Assembly: GCA_018221205.1 (NCBI GenBank)
Contig: JAAOYF010000005.1
Span: 1 to 34,603, forward strand
DNA from: Candidatus Woesearchaeota archaeon
Lineage (GTDB): Archaea > Nanobdellota > Nanobdellia > Woesearchaeales > WJIZ01
DNA: 34,603 nt
Direction: 5' to 3'
Shown here one piece after another: positions 15,676 through 23,818 of this stretch; position 1 is the first letter of the stretch; each line of letters starts with the position of its first letter. The notes under the pieces are model-generated. The model had not been told where the DNA came from. It made no database searches and saw only the letters and a program-made list of their open reading frames with translations. A program made the translations under genes and the position numbers.

Positions 15676-16094
15676 AGATAGCTGTTGTAAGAGTAAGGGG
15701 AATGATAAATATCCGGAAGGAGATCCGGGATACCCTAGCTATGCTCAGATTGTACAACAAGAACTATTGCACTGTCATCGAAGATACTCCTCAGAACAAA
15801 GGCATGCTCAAGAAAGCGAAGGATTTTGTCACCTACGGACCGATCAGTGAAGAAGTCTTTAAGGAAATTGTCGAGAAGAGGGGCGAAGAGTATACTGGCA
15901 GAGACAAGACAAAGAAAATAGACTACAGCAGAAGATACTTTGAGTCTGACGGCAAGAAATACAAGAAATATTTCAGACTGCATCCTCCAAAGAAAGGATT
16001 TGGCAGGAAAGGCATCAAAGTCCCTTTCTCAAAATCGGGAGCGCTCGGTGACCGAAAGGAGAAAATCAATGACCTATTGAAAAGGATGATCTAA
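15672..16094 (+). CDS. rpl30: Ribosomal protein uL30
   Basis: Large-subunit protein uL30, 140 aa, the long archaeal form. IAVVRVRGMINIRKEIRDTLAMLRLYNKNYC is the conserved core and FRLHPPKKGFGRKGIKVPFSKSGALGDRKEKIN the archaeal/eukaryotic C-terminal part. It ends immediately before the uL15 start, with no gap. Confidence 0.97.
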   Translation: MKIAVVRVRGMINIRKEIRDTLAMLRLYNKNYCTVIEDTPQNKGMLKKAKDFVTYGPISEEVFKEIVEKRGEEYTGRDKTKKIDYSRRYFESDGKKYKKYFRLHPPKKGFGRKGIKVPFSKSGALGDRKEKINDLLKRMI

Positions 16095-16520
16095 ATGAAG
16101 CGAAAGAAGAATAGCAGGCAGAGAGGGACCAAGACCCATGGCTGGGGCAGCATGAAGAAGCACCGCGGTAAAGGAAACAAAGGCGGAGCAGGAAAAGCTG
16201 GTACAGGCAAGCGTGGAGATGCGAAGAAGCCGAGCTATTGGAAAGAAAAATATTTCGGGAAATTTGGATTCACTAGTATCAAGAAGAAGATTTCCAGCAT
16301 CAACCTTGATGATCTTCAACAACAGCTCGAGAAGCTGGTGCAATTGAAAAAAGTCAGCAAAGAGGCAGAAACCTTTATAATTGACCTTGCCCAGGTCGGA
16401 TATGGAAAGTTATTGGGTAGGGGAAAAGTGTTGCATACTATGAAGATAACAGTCCAGGCAACATCTGAAAAAGCAATTGTACGAGTCAAAGAGCATGGTG
16501 GGGAAGTAATCGTCAAGTAA
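16095..16520 (+). CDS. rpl15: Ribosomal protein uL15
   Basis: Large-subunit protein uL15, 141 aa. The Gly- and Lys-rich N-terminal arm (RQRGTKTHGWGSMKKHRGKGNKGGAGKAGTGKRGDAKKP) is typical, and the C-terminal globular part ends LLGRGKVLHTMKITVQATSEKA. It is the last ribosomal gene before secY, as in most archaea. secY begins after one base. Confidence 0.97.
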   Translation: MKRKKNSRQRGTKTHGWGSMKKHRGKGNKGGAGKAGTGKRGDAKKPSYWKEKYFGKFGFTSIKKKISSINLDDLQQQLEKLVQLKKVSKEAETFIIDLAQVGYGKLLGRGKVLHTMKITVQATSEKAIVRVKEHGGEVIVK

Positions 16521-16521
16521 A

Positions 16522-17940
16522 ATGGGACTCTTGAAAAACATCATCTTCAACCTTCCTGAGGTCGCACCGCCGACCCAAAAGAAACTTTCTTTCAAGGAAA
16601 AATTAAAGTGGACCTTGATTGCTTTAGTGCTCTATTTCATCCTTGGTATGATGCCCCTGTTCGGATTAGGGCAGAACTCCCTTTCTAATTTTGAGTTTTT
16701 ATCCATTGTCTTAGCTTCTCCTTTTGGAAGCATCATTTCTTTGGGTATCGGGCCTATCGTCACTGCTTCTATTGTCCTGCAGTTATTGAACGGTTCTGGT
16801 ATTGTGAAATTTGATCTTCAAAGCCCTGACGGAAAAAGATTATTCCAGGGAGTGCAGAAATTGCTTGCTTTATTCTTCATCATCTTTGAAGCTATCATCT
16901 ATGTCATCATGGGCGGCTTGGCGCCTGCCCCTGAACTTGTGGGGACTGCCCTTTTCGGACAAATACAGATCATCCTCATCATCCAATTGATTTTAGGAGG
17001 TATCCTCATCCTTTTCATGGATGAAGTTGTCTCGAAATGGGGTTTCGGCTCTGGTATCAGCCTATTCATTGCAGCAGGTGTATCTCAAAGCATCTTTGTC
17101 CAGGCTTTCAGCTGGCTCCCTGGCCCTACTGGAGCTGCCGGTGTTACGTATTCTGTGGGAGCGATCCCTTCACTCATCCAGGCCCTTTCAGCCGGTGATC
17201 CTACCACTGCCCTATTGAGGGTGGCTAGCTTAGTGAGCACTGTTCTTGTGTTCATGATCGTCGTCTATGTCCAGGCGATGAAAGTAGAGATACCTCTCAG
17301 TTTTGGAAGGGTGCGGGGGCATGGAGTGAGATGGCCTTTGAGCTTCATCTATACATCGAATATTCCTGTTATTCTCGTTGCAGCGTTGCTCGCTAATCTC
17401 CAGTTATGGGGAAGGTTGCTGCAGAACTGGATCGGACCGAATATCTTTGGACGATTCTCAGAAGCAACTGGACAAGCTATCGGTGGATTCGTCTTCTGGG
17501 TGCAGAGTCCTAATGTTGTCCGTACCATCATTGAGCAACGGACATTGTTCTTCGGCAGCACTGTCTATATCCAAGCAATAGTGTATATGCTCTTCATGAT
17601 TGTGGGAGCAGTCATCTTCTCTGCTTTTTGGGTCCAGACAGCAGGCATGGATGCACGCAGCCAGGCTAAGCAGATGATGTCTTCGGGACTGCAGATCCCT
17701 GGATTCAGACGGGATCAGCGAGTATTGGAAAGTTTGCTCAACAGATATATCTGGCCTTTGACCATCATGGGAGGAGCGACTGTCGGGTTCTTAGCGTCTT
17801 TTGCGGACCTTACTGGTGCTTTGTCTAGAGGAACAGGTATTTTACTTGCAGTCATGATTGTCTATAAATTATATGAAGAGATCGCGAAGCAGCATATGAT
17901 GGATATGAATCCTATGATGCGGAAGTTTATGGGTGGATAA
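16522..17940 (+). CDS. secY: Protein translocase subunit SecY (Sec61 alpha homologue)
   Basis: Channel-forming subunit of the Sec translocon in the cell membrane, 472 aa, with about ten hydrophobic segments. LGIGPIVTASIVLQLLNGSGIV is the conserved second-segment region, WGFGSGISLFIAAGVSQSI follows in the middle, and the cytosolic loop IPLSFGRVRGHGVRWPLSFIYTSNIPVI is the ribosome-contacting loop in known structures. It shares its final A with the next start (TAATG), so the DUF106 gene is tightly coupled to it. Confidence 0.98.
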   Translation: MGLLKNIIFNLPEVAPPTQKKLSFKEKLKWTLIALVLYFILGMMPLFGLGQNSLSNFEFLSIVLASPFGSIISLGIGPIVTASIVLQLLNGSGIVKFDLQSPDGKRLFQGVQKLLALFFIIFEAIIYVIMGGLAPAPELVGTALFGQIQIILIIQLILGGILILFMDEVVSKWGFGSGISLFIAAGVSQSIFVQAFSWLPGPTGAAGVTYSVGAIPSLIQALSAGDPTTALLRVASLVSTVLVFMIVVYVQAMKVEIPLSFGRVRGHGVRWPLSFIYTSNIPVILVAALLANLQLWGRLLQNWIGPNIFGRFSEATGQAIGGFVFWVQSPNVVRTIIEQRTLFFGSTVYIQAIVYMLFMIVGAVIFSAFWVQTAGMDARSQAKQMMSSGLQIPGFRRDQRVLESLLNRYIWPLTIMGGATVGFLASFADLTGALSRGTGILLAVMIVYKLYEEIAKQHMMDMNPMMRKFMGG

Positions 17941-18695
17941 TGGTCTTTGAAAATCTTTTAGATCCGGTATTTCGTCCTTTATTGAGTCTTCATCCTCTTC
18001 TTGCTGTGGCCTTGGTTGCACTTCTCGTTACAGTCATCATCACCTTTGTCTATAAATTTACGACGAATCAGGATCTGATGAAGCGATTGAAGACAGAGAT
18101 GAAAGAGATGCAGAAGCAGATGAAAGAATTGCGGCAGCATCCTGAAGAAATGATGAAAGTGCAGAAGAAAGCTATGCAAAGTAACATGAAATACATGGGC
18201 CAGAGCTTCAAGAGCACGTTCTATACCATATTGCCCATCATTATCATCTTTTCATGGATGAGCGCTCATTTTGCGTTTGATCCTCTCTTGCCTGAAGAGC
18301 AATTCCAAGTCACTTTGGATTTTGCCAAAGGCACTAGTGGGAGCGTCATTATCGAAGCCCCTCAAGGTGTTGAGATCGTCGGAGATTCGTATCAGGAGAT
18401 TACGAATAATCGTGCCGTCTTCACACTCAGAGGAGAGGAAGGCAGCTATATCGAAGGCGAGAGCCTGAAATTCGAGTATGAAGGGAAGATCTTCTTCAAA
18501 GATGTCATCATCAGCAACTCTCAAGATTATGCTCCTAAAGAGGAGCGTATCAAGAATAGTGCCCTGAAGACCATCTCATTGAGCAATCAAAAGAAAATCA
18601 TCCTGCCTATCTTGGGATGGGGTTGGTTAGGGGCGTATATCATCTTCTCTATCGTATTCAGCATGGGTTTACGAAAAATGCTGAAGGTCTATTAG
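17940..18695 (+). CDS. DUF106 (EMC3/Ylp1, Oxa1-superfamily) membrane protein with an extra external domain
   Basis: Archaeal relative of EMC3, TMCO1 and YidC, a family that helps insert membrane proteins; 251 aa. Membrane segments are about residues 18-40, 93-114 and 219-243. A basic, Met- and Lys-rich coiled coil lies at about 43-85 between the first two, as in the family. Between the second and third segments is a soluble stretch of about 95 residues (117-213) with alternating polar and hydrophobic strands such as GSVIIEAPQGVEIV and LKFEYEGKIFFKDVII. With the family's usual topology it would face outside. The position directly after secY is classic for this family in archaea. I infer insertase function from family only. 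Confidence 0.85.
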   Translation: MVFENLLDPVFRPLLSLHPLLAVALVALLVTVIITFVYKFTTNQDLMKRLKTEMKEMQKQMKELRQHPEEMMKVQKKAMQSNMKYMGQSFKSTFYTILPIIIIFSWMSAHFAFDPLLPEEQFQVTLDFAKGTSGSVIIEAPQGVEIVGDSYQEITNNRAVFTLRGEEGSYIEGESLKFEYEGKIFFKDVIISNSQDYAPKEERIKNSALKTISLSNQKKIILPILGWGWLGAYIIFSIVFSMGLRKMLKVY

Positions 18696-18696
18696 C

Positions 18697-19059
18697 ATGC
18701 GGAAAAAGAAGTTGAGTAAAGAGGAGCACCATATTCTTCGTGAAAAAGGGACTGAAGCTCCCTATACCGGCAAATACTATATGCATGATGAGAAAGGAGT
18801 CTATGTGTGTGCTGGATGCGGTAAGCCTTTGTTTTCAAGTGAGATGAAACTTGATTCTTTGTCAGGGTGGCCGAGCTTTTTTGATGCTCAGAAAGGAAGT
18901 GTTGAGATGAAGAAGGATAAAAGCCATCTGATAAGCAGGACTGAAATATTATGCAAGAATTGCGGCGGTCATCTGGGGCATGTGTTCAATGATGGGCCTA
19001 AACCAACTGGAAAACGGTTCTGCGTCAACTCGGGAGCGTTGCATTTCAAGAAGAAATAA
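18697..19059 (+). CDS. msrB: Peptide methionine-R-sulfoxide reductase MsrB
   Basis: Repairs R-methionine sulfoxide in proteins; 120 aa, the single-domain size. The zinc cysteines are CAGC and CKNC, the substrate region is LDSLSGWPSFFD, GGHLGHVFNDGPKPTGKRFCVNSGAL is the family signature and the catalytic residue is the Cys in RFCVNS. It starts one base after the DUF106 gene and probably belongs to the secY transcript. Its presence between the translocon genes and eL34 is unusual; in many euryarchaea kinase genes (adk, cmk) occupy this stretch. Confidence 0.96.
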   Translation: MRKKKLSKEEHHILREKGTEAPYTGKYYMHDEKGVYVCAGCGKPLFSSEMKLDSLSGWPSFFDAQKGSVEMKKDKSHLISRTEILCKNCGGHLGHVFNDGPKPTGKRFCVNSGALHFKKK

Positions 19060-19080
19060 GGGCGTTTCGAAATCGTGACA

Positions 19081-19088
19081 TTTATAAA
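19081..19088 (+). promoter_or_regulatory. TATA-box promoter of eL34-eL14
   Basis: TTTATAAA is centred about 27 nt before the eL34 ATG at 19111, the distance expected for a leaderless or nearly leaderless transcript. It lies in the 51-nt gap after msrB and separates eL34-eL14 from the secY transcript. Confidence 0.6.
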
Positions 19089-19110
19089 GAGGTAGGAAGT
19101 CCTAAAAACA

Positions 19111-19383
19111 ATGGTTAGACGAGCATTACGGAGCAGAACTCTACGGAGAGTGAAGGTCAAGACACCTGGCAATAGTGTCAAGACTCACTTCAGGAAGAGA
19201 AAACCTAAGATAGCGCATTGCGGAAAATGTGGTGCAATCCTTAAGGGAATCGCCAGAGAGACTCCCCGGAAGATACAGAACATGCCGAAAACGAGGAAGA
19301 AAGTCATGCGTCCTTTTAGTGGTGTGCTGTGTACGAAATGTTCACGAGCCTTATTCAAAGAAAAAGCGAAATCTCTAAGATAG
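19111..19383 (+). CDS. rpl34e: Ribosomal protein eL34
   Basis: Large-subunit protein eL34 of archaea and eukaryotes, 90 aa. The N terminus MVRRALRSRTLRRVKVKTPG is typical. Zinc ligands are the cysteines of HCGKCGAILKGI and VLCTKCSRALF. RPFSGVLC is also conserved. It has its own TATA box and is followed by eL14 after 24 nt, a pairing seen in other archaea. Confidence 0.96.
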   Translation: MVRRALRSRTLRRVKVKTPGNSVKTHFRKRKPKIAHCGKCGAILKGIARETPRKIQNMPKTRKKVMRPFSGVLCTKCSRALFKEKAKSLR

Positions 19384-19397
19384 GTGGCGACACTATC

Positions 19398-19402
19398 GGA
19401 GG
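19398..19402 (+). promoter_or_regulatory. Ribosome-binding site that sets the eL14 start
   Basis: GGAGG lies 5 nt before ATG 19408. The track's start is a GTG at 19384, directly against the eL34 stop codon and without its own site, so the ATG is preferred. Confidence 0.75.
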
Positions 19403-19407
19403 CAAAA

Positions 19408-19917
19408 ATGGAGATCGGACAGATATGTATCAAAATTGCAGGCAGAGATGCTGGTAGAGAAGCAGTCATTGTAGATATTCTTGACCATGTGTTTGTTCTT
19501 ATTGATGGGAATGTACGCAGGAGAAAGTGTAATGTCATGCATCTGGAACCTACTGCACAAGTGATCAAGATCAAGAAGAAGGCTTCCCATGAAGAGGTCA
19601 AGGCTGAATTTTCTAAATTGAAGATTGGTGTATGGGAAACTACTCCTAAGAAAGCCGGTAAGAGGCCAATTAAGGTTAGGGGCAAGAAAAAGGCTGAGGT
19701 TGAAGAGAAGTCTAAGAAAGCTGTGAAGAAAAAGGCTGCAAAACCTAAAGAAGCGAAGCCTCAGGCACCAGCTAAAGCTGCTAAGGTTGAAAAACCTGCT
19801 GAAAAGAAGGTTGAAGCAAAGAAAGCCCCTAAACCAGCTGAAAAACCGGCTCCTGCAAAGAAGCCTGAAGCAAAGACAGCTGAGCCTGAACCAGTCGAAA
19901 AGGCAGCAAAAGCTTAA
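19408..19917 (+). CDS. rpl14e: Ribosomal protein eL14 with long Lys/Ala/Pro-rich tail
   Basis: Large-subunit protein eL14, 169 aa from the chosen ATG. The KOW-type core is clear: EIGQICIKIAGRDAGREAVIVDILDHVFVLIDG followed by VRRRKCNVMHLEPT. Archaeal eL14 is usually only 80-100 aa. Here residues from about 97 on are a low-complexity tail of Lys, Ala, Pro and Glu with repeated KPAEK-like units, resembling linker histone tails and the uL22 tail. The final TAA lies inside the TATA-like element of the next gene. Confidence 0.92.
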   Translation: MEIGQICIKIAGRDAGREAVIVDILDHVFVLIDGNVRRRKCNVMHLEPTAQVIKIKKKASHEEVKAEFSKLKIGVWETTPKKAGKRPIKVRGKKKAEVEEKSKKAVKKKAAKPKEAKPQAPAKAAKVEKPAEKKVEAKKAPKPAEKPAPAKKPEAKTAEPEPVEKAAKA

Positions 19918-19921
19918 AAAT
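19913..19921 (+). promoter_or_regulatory. TATA-like promoter of the 237-aa ORF
   Basis: CTTAAAAAT is centred about 27 nt before ATG 19944 and contains the eL14 stop codon. The 22 nt before the ATG are nearly all pyrimidine with no ribosome-binding site, suggesting a leaderless transcript like that of leuS. The T-rich tract could also end the eL14 transcript. Confidence 0.45.
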
Positions 19922-19943
19922 CTATTTTCATTCTTCTTCTTTT

Positions 19944-20657
19944 ATGGCTGGCATGAATATGGGTATGAGGTCTGAACATAGATTGGAATTGCAGGTAGAG
20001 ATTACAATAGAACAGATGCAGGCTGTTCTTGCGGAAACTGCTCCGTTCAAGGATAGAAAGTTAAAAACAGAAGATATTGAGGATTATCTTAAAGGAACAA
20101 ATTCTCTATTGGTTGATCGCCGTAATCAGCCTGATGAAGAGCTGCGAAAGAGGTATGTTACTACTGCCGCTATCTATACGTTTGCCTTGCCTGTTCTGGG
20201 AATTGAGATTGATCTTGAAATCAGGACGAATTTTGCGAATATTGTGGGAAAAGGGCCTTATGATATGGGAAATCCCCTTGATGTGTATTTCCAACGACGG
20301 GGGGAACGTTTGCAAGTTGTTGGAGATGCAGAAACACTCACTATTGATCAGAAGACAATAGAGAAAGAGGTTGTTTTTAAGAGGGGTGAGCCTGTCAAGC
20401 AAAAATTGACTGAAGCGTTGCACGCTGTCGCTTCACGTCTCAACGGACAGTATGAAAATGAGGATGATTTTGCCAAGGACCATTTTATGTTTATAGGATT
20501 GCATGATGTCTGTGCGCATCTGTTCGGAGTTAGAGTAAAATACCAGAAAGAAGGTAAAGATAAAGTGAGTGCTGTCTTAGATTTGTATGAAAAATTAAAG
20601 ACTGAATATGGTCAGTTTGTCCTTGAGATTCCGCAACACCTACAGCAAGCCAAATAA
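19944..20657 (+). CDS. Unrecognised soluble protein, 237 aa
   Basis: I do not recognise this protein. It has no signal peptide, no membrane segment and no cysteine pair that would suggest a metal site. The N terminus is Met-rich (MAGMNMGMRSEHRLELQ), with four possible ATG starts within eight codons; the first is favoured by promoter spacing. The rest is acidic-mixed, probably alpha/beta: helical to about residue 75, then a strand-rich middle (FALPVLGIEIDLEIRT, YFQRRGERLQVVGDAETL) and a helical end. FMFIGLHDVCAHLFGVRVKY is the most distinctive stretch. Codon use and the upstream promoter look native. Its 3' end overlaps the convergent pheT by 18 nt. Confidence 0.8.
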   Translation: MAGMNMGMRSEHRLELQVEITIEQMQAVLAETAPFKDRKLKTEDIEDYLKGTNSLLVDRRNQPDEELRKRYVTTAAIYTFALPVLGIEIDLEIRTNFANIVGKGPYDMGNPLDVYFQRRGERLQVVGDAETLTIDQKTIEKEVVFKRGEPVKQKLTEALHAVASRLNGQYENEDDFAKDHFMFIGLHDVCAHLFGVRVKYQKEGKDKVSAVLDLYEKLKTEYGQFVLEIPQHLQQAK

Positions 20658-22286
20658 TTCAGTCAGATTCAATTCAAAAGCAGCTACTGGGAATTCTAAT
20701 TCAAAGTTTTCCAGAACTTCTGGAGAGATCTCTCCTATGAATGCGATCTTTTTTCCTTTTACGATGACTCTTCCTACACGTCCTTTGATGAAACTAGGAT
20801 GCTCTACTGAAATGATCTTGTAATCCAGACCGATCATCCTCAAAAGATAGTCTAGAACCTGTCGGGTTCTGGTGTAATCAGTATGTTCTGAGCACAGTAA
20901 AGATGCCAACCGTTCCTGCTCGAGGACTCCTGTCTCTTCTGATGCGTCTTTCTTGAAGACTGTGCCTAATGAAAAGATGTTCTGAGGATATTCGTGATGT
21001 TTGTTCGCTTTCAGCACGTCTAAAAGCATAGGTATGTTCCACGCTGCCAAGACATCGTACTCCTGGTTGAGTGCATTTGCTAACTCTATAAGATTTAGAT
21101 TGATGTTCATGGCCTTATTCTGAAGATCTTTGTTTGTGAGATGGAATGTCTTACATTCTTGCAGGCCCAATCCCGCCAAAATCTCTGATACTTTTCTCTT
21201 GAAGATGTAAAAAGGGTCTTCAGATCCTATGGTAGCTACTTTTGGAATGACTTCTGGAATATTTTCATATCCATACGCTATGGCGATGTCTTCAATCAAG
21301 TCTATCTGATGGAGAACATCTGCGCGATAAGAAGGAACTAATGCTTTTCCTTTCTCATAACCGTAGCCCATTCTCTCCAGATACTTTTTCAAGTCGGTTT
21401 GGGAGAGTTTCAGGCCGAGTCGCTTATTGACATAATCAAGATCTATCTTCATCTCTTTGGGAGAAAGATCTGGTGAGATGCGCTTCTTTCCGTATAGAGA
21501 AAGATCCATCGAATGAATCTCTCCGCCCATATCCGCTAAGGCAGTCACGATGATATTAAGGCAGATGGCCAATACATCATAATCAAATCCAGAACATTCT
21601 ATGAATACCTCCCTGGTCTTTTCAGTTATCTTTCCGATATCATGAGAGTTGATGATCGGAGGAACTGAAAGGATCTTATCATTTGCATCGATGAAGACAG
21701 GGAAGGTGTCCTTTCCTTCCAGAAGGTGTCCGTATTCCTTTCCAGCAGGATGTTTGCTAAGAATTTCCAAACCATTGATCTCTTTTGGATATTCTAAAGG
21801 CTGGAATCTGATATCTTTGGGCTTCATACCAATGAATCTTATGGGTGTTTTGATCTTTTCAAATGGATAGATGCCGATGGCGACCTTCTTTCGGTTTCTT
21901 CCATAAGTGATATGGAGCTTTTCTTGTATCTGGATGACCTCTCTTATTTTCTCGTCGTCAAAATGGAGCCCTTTCACGATAGCGACTGCTGTGTAAGGCC
22001 TTGCTTTCCTCACTGATTCTTCTACAATGAGCTTATGGGGTGATTTTTTTACATTATATTTTTTCAATCCTGTCTTTTCGCCGATGAATGAAGAGAAAGC
22101 CCTGGAAAATCCCTGTTCTGAGAGCATATCTGGGCGGTTCGGAAAAATCTCTACATTGATCTCCTTGTCGTCGATACTTTCTAAATCGGTGCCTAAGAAA
22201 GAAATCCTTTCCTTGAGCTTATCAGTAGGAAGTCTCTTTCCTACGAGCTTTTCAAAGACCTTTCTGTTCAATGTTATGGTTGGCAT
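20640..22286 (-). CDS. pheT: Phenylalanyl-tRNA synthetase beta subunit
   Basis: Beta subunit of the alpha2-beta2 PheRS, 548 aa, the archaeal/eukaryotic length (bacterial PheT is about 800). FPNRPDMLSEQGFSRAF, the B5-type region DLSPKEMKIDLDYVNKRLGL, VPSYRADVLHQIDLIEDIAIAYGYENIP and the catalytic-like C-terminal domain ending VAAFELNLTELF are visible. The N-terminal RNA-binding and anticodon-binding domains of bacterial PheT are absent, as usual for archaea. It is the last gene of the aromatic operon, one base after pheS. Its end runs into the convergent ORF. Confidence 0.97.
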   Translation of the reverse strand: MPTITLNRKVFEKLVGKRLPTDKLKERISFLGTDLESIDDKEINVEIFPNRPDMLSEQGFSRAFSSFIGEKTGLKKYNVKKSPHKLIVEESVRKARPYTAVAIVKGLHFDDEKIREVIQIQEKLHITYGRNRKKVAIGIYPFEKIKTPIRFIGMKPKDIRFQPLEYPKEINGLEILSKHPAGKEYGHLLEGKDTFPVFIDANDKILSVPPIINSHDIGKITEKTREVFIECSGFDYDVLAICLNIIVTALADMGGEIHSMDLSLYGKKRISPDLSPKEMKIDLDYVNKRLGLKLSQTDLKKYLERMGYGYEKGKALVPSYRADVLHQIDLIEDIAIAYGYENIPEVIPKVATIGSEDPFYIFKRKVSEILAGLGLQECKTFHLTNKDLQNKAMNINLNLIELANALNQEYDVLAAWNIPMLLDVLKANKHHEYPQNIFSLGTVFKKDASEETGVLEQERLASLLCSEHTDYTRTRQVLDYLLRMIGLDYKIISVEHPSFIKGRVGRVIVKGKKIAFIGEISPEVLENFELEFPVAAFELNLTELFGLL

Positions 22287-22287
22287 A

Positions 22288-23817
22288 TTATTTCATCCAA
22301 TATTTCATCTCTCGCATCTGCTTGAGATCATTCTTATACAGCTCTCGAATATCTTTTATCTTCCAATACTCTGAAATTGTCCTTCCCATCCCTAATCCCC
22401 ATGCTAAGACGGGGATTTCTTTGCCGATCAATGGTTTTGTCAGCTCTGGCCTGAATATTCCTGCTCCTCCCAGCTCGACCCATTCCTTATGGATAGGATG
22501 CAGCACTTCTACTTCTGCAGAAGGTTCAGTATAGGGGAAATGTGCTGGTCTTATCCTCACATCCAAAAAGCCCATCTTGGTGAAAAATTCTTTCAAGTAG
22601 CCTTTCAGGTTGGTGAAATCTGCATCCGGATCTACGACTATGCCTTCTACCTGGTAAAATTCAAAGAGATGCTTATAGTCGAGTGCCTCGTTACGGAAGA
22701 CCTTTCCTACAGAGAAGAACTTTGCAGGAAGATCCGATTCCTTTATCTTCGCCAAGGTCTGTGCTGATAAGACTGTTGTATGCGTTCTCAGCAGATTCTC
22801 CTTTGCTATCTCCTCTGACCATTTGCCGCCCCATCCTTTTGAACCGGTATCTGCTCCGTTTTCATGGACGTCTTTTATCTTTTTCCAGATAGGGGGAAGC
22901 TTTCCCTGCTTTGGATCCTTGATATAAAAGGTATCTTGCATCTGCCGTGCAGGATGGTCCTGCGGAACGAATAATGAGTCGAGATCCCAAAAAGATGTCT
23001 GAATCATATTACCGGTCATCTCGGTGAAGCCTAGCTCGAGCCAGATCTTTCTGATGTAATCTACTGATTGGTTGACGAAATGGCGCTTTCCACCATATAC
23101 CTTAGGGACATTGATAGTGACATCATATTCCCGGAATGTCTTTTTCTTCCATGAGCCTGTCTTGAGTATCGAGGGAGTAAGCTTATCCAGGGTGTTTTTC
23201 GAATCGATCTTTATTTTAGTGAGTTCTTTTCCTCTTGCTGTCAATTCAATGGTCTTTATCTTCAGCTTTTTCAGCATGAGGATGTCCTTTCTCTTCTTCA
23301 AAGAATCAAAAGCGAACTTTTCTTCTGCTTTCAGGGTGGTGATGTCTATGGGAAATGGTTTCTTGAGGAATCTTTCCTCCAAAGTCTCTTTTGCAGCGAG
23401 TTTTTTGCCGTTCTCTGCTATTGAGATCATCAATTCTTTCTCTTTCTTGATGTTGATGGCGGCTTTTCCTTTCAATGTTCCCAAGCAGATGTTCACTTCT
23501 GCAGGATCCAATGATGCTTTTCTTGCAAGCTCTGAGAGGGGGATCGGCTTTTCTGAGATGTTCTTGAGGAATCTTCTTTCTGGAAGGCCTTTCTCTTTGT
23601 ACAAGAGGCCGTTCTTGCCTAAGGTGAGAGAATCTTTCTCCTGTTCGTGTATCTTGAGAATGTCTCTGTTCGAGAGCCATTGCAGAGCGCGCATCACTTC
23701 GACTTCCTGCATACCGGTCTTCCCTACCAGATCATTGAAATCATTGGTTGCTTTGAGAAAGGGAACTACTTTTCTCTCTAGAGGATGTAAATTCCTTGCC
23801 AGTGTCTTCAGGTCCAT
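22288..23817 (-). CDS. pheS: Phenylalanyl-tRNA synthetase alpha subunit
   Basis: Catalytic subunit of PheRS, 509 aa, the archaeal/eukaryotic form with N-terminal winged-helix DNA-binding-like repeats (about residues 1-170). The class II core follows: DHPARQMQDTFYI, motif 2 FRNEALDYKHLFEFYQVEG, the Phe-pocket segment FPYTEPSAEVEV, and motif 3 ending GLGMGRTISEYW. It lies one base after pheA and one base before pheT, which ties tRNA-Phe charging to the phenylalanine pathway in one transcript. Confidence 0.97.
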   Translation of the reverse strand: MDLKTLARNLHPLERKVVPFLKATNDFNDLVGKTGMQEVEVMRALQWLSNRDILKIHEQEKDSLTLGKNGLLYKEKGLPERRFLKNISEKPIPLSELARKASLDPAEVNICLGTLKGKAAINIKKEKELMISIAENGKKLAAKETLEERFLKKPFPIDITTLKAEEKFAFDSLKKRKDILMLKKLKIKTIELTARGKELTKIKIDSKNTLDKLTPSILKTGSWKKKTFREYDVTINVPKVYGGKRHFVNQSVDYIRKIWLELGFTEMTGNMIQTSFWDLDSLFVPQDHPARQMQDTFYIKDPKQGKLPPIWKKIKDVHENGADTGSKGWGGKWSEEIAKENLLRTHTTVLSAQTLAKIKESDLPAKFFSVGKVFRNEALDYKHLFEFYQVEGIVVDPDADFTNLKGYLKEFFTKMGFLDVRIRPAHFPYTEPSAEVEVLHPIHKEWVELGGAGIFRPELTKPLIGKEIPVLAWGLGMGRTISEYWKIKDIRELYKNDLKQMREMKYWMK

Positions 23818-23818
23818 T

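Noticed and set aside
19384-19407. GTG start of eL14 given by the ORF track
   Set aside because: It abuts the eL34 stop without its own ribosome-binding site, while GGAGG precedes ATG 19408 at a good distance.
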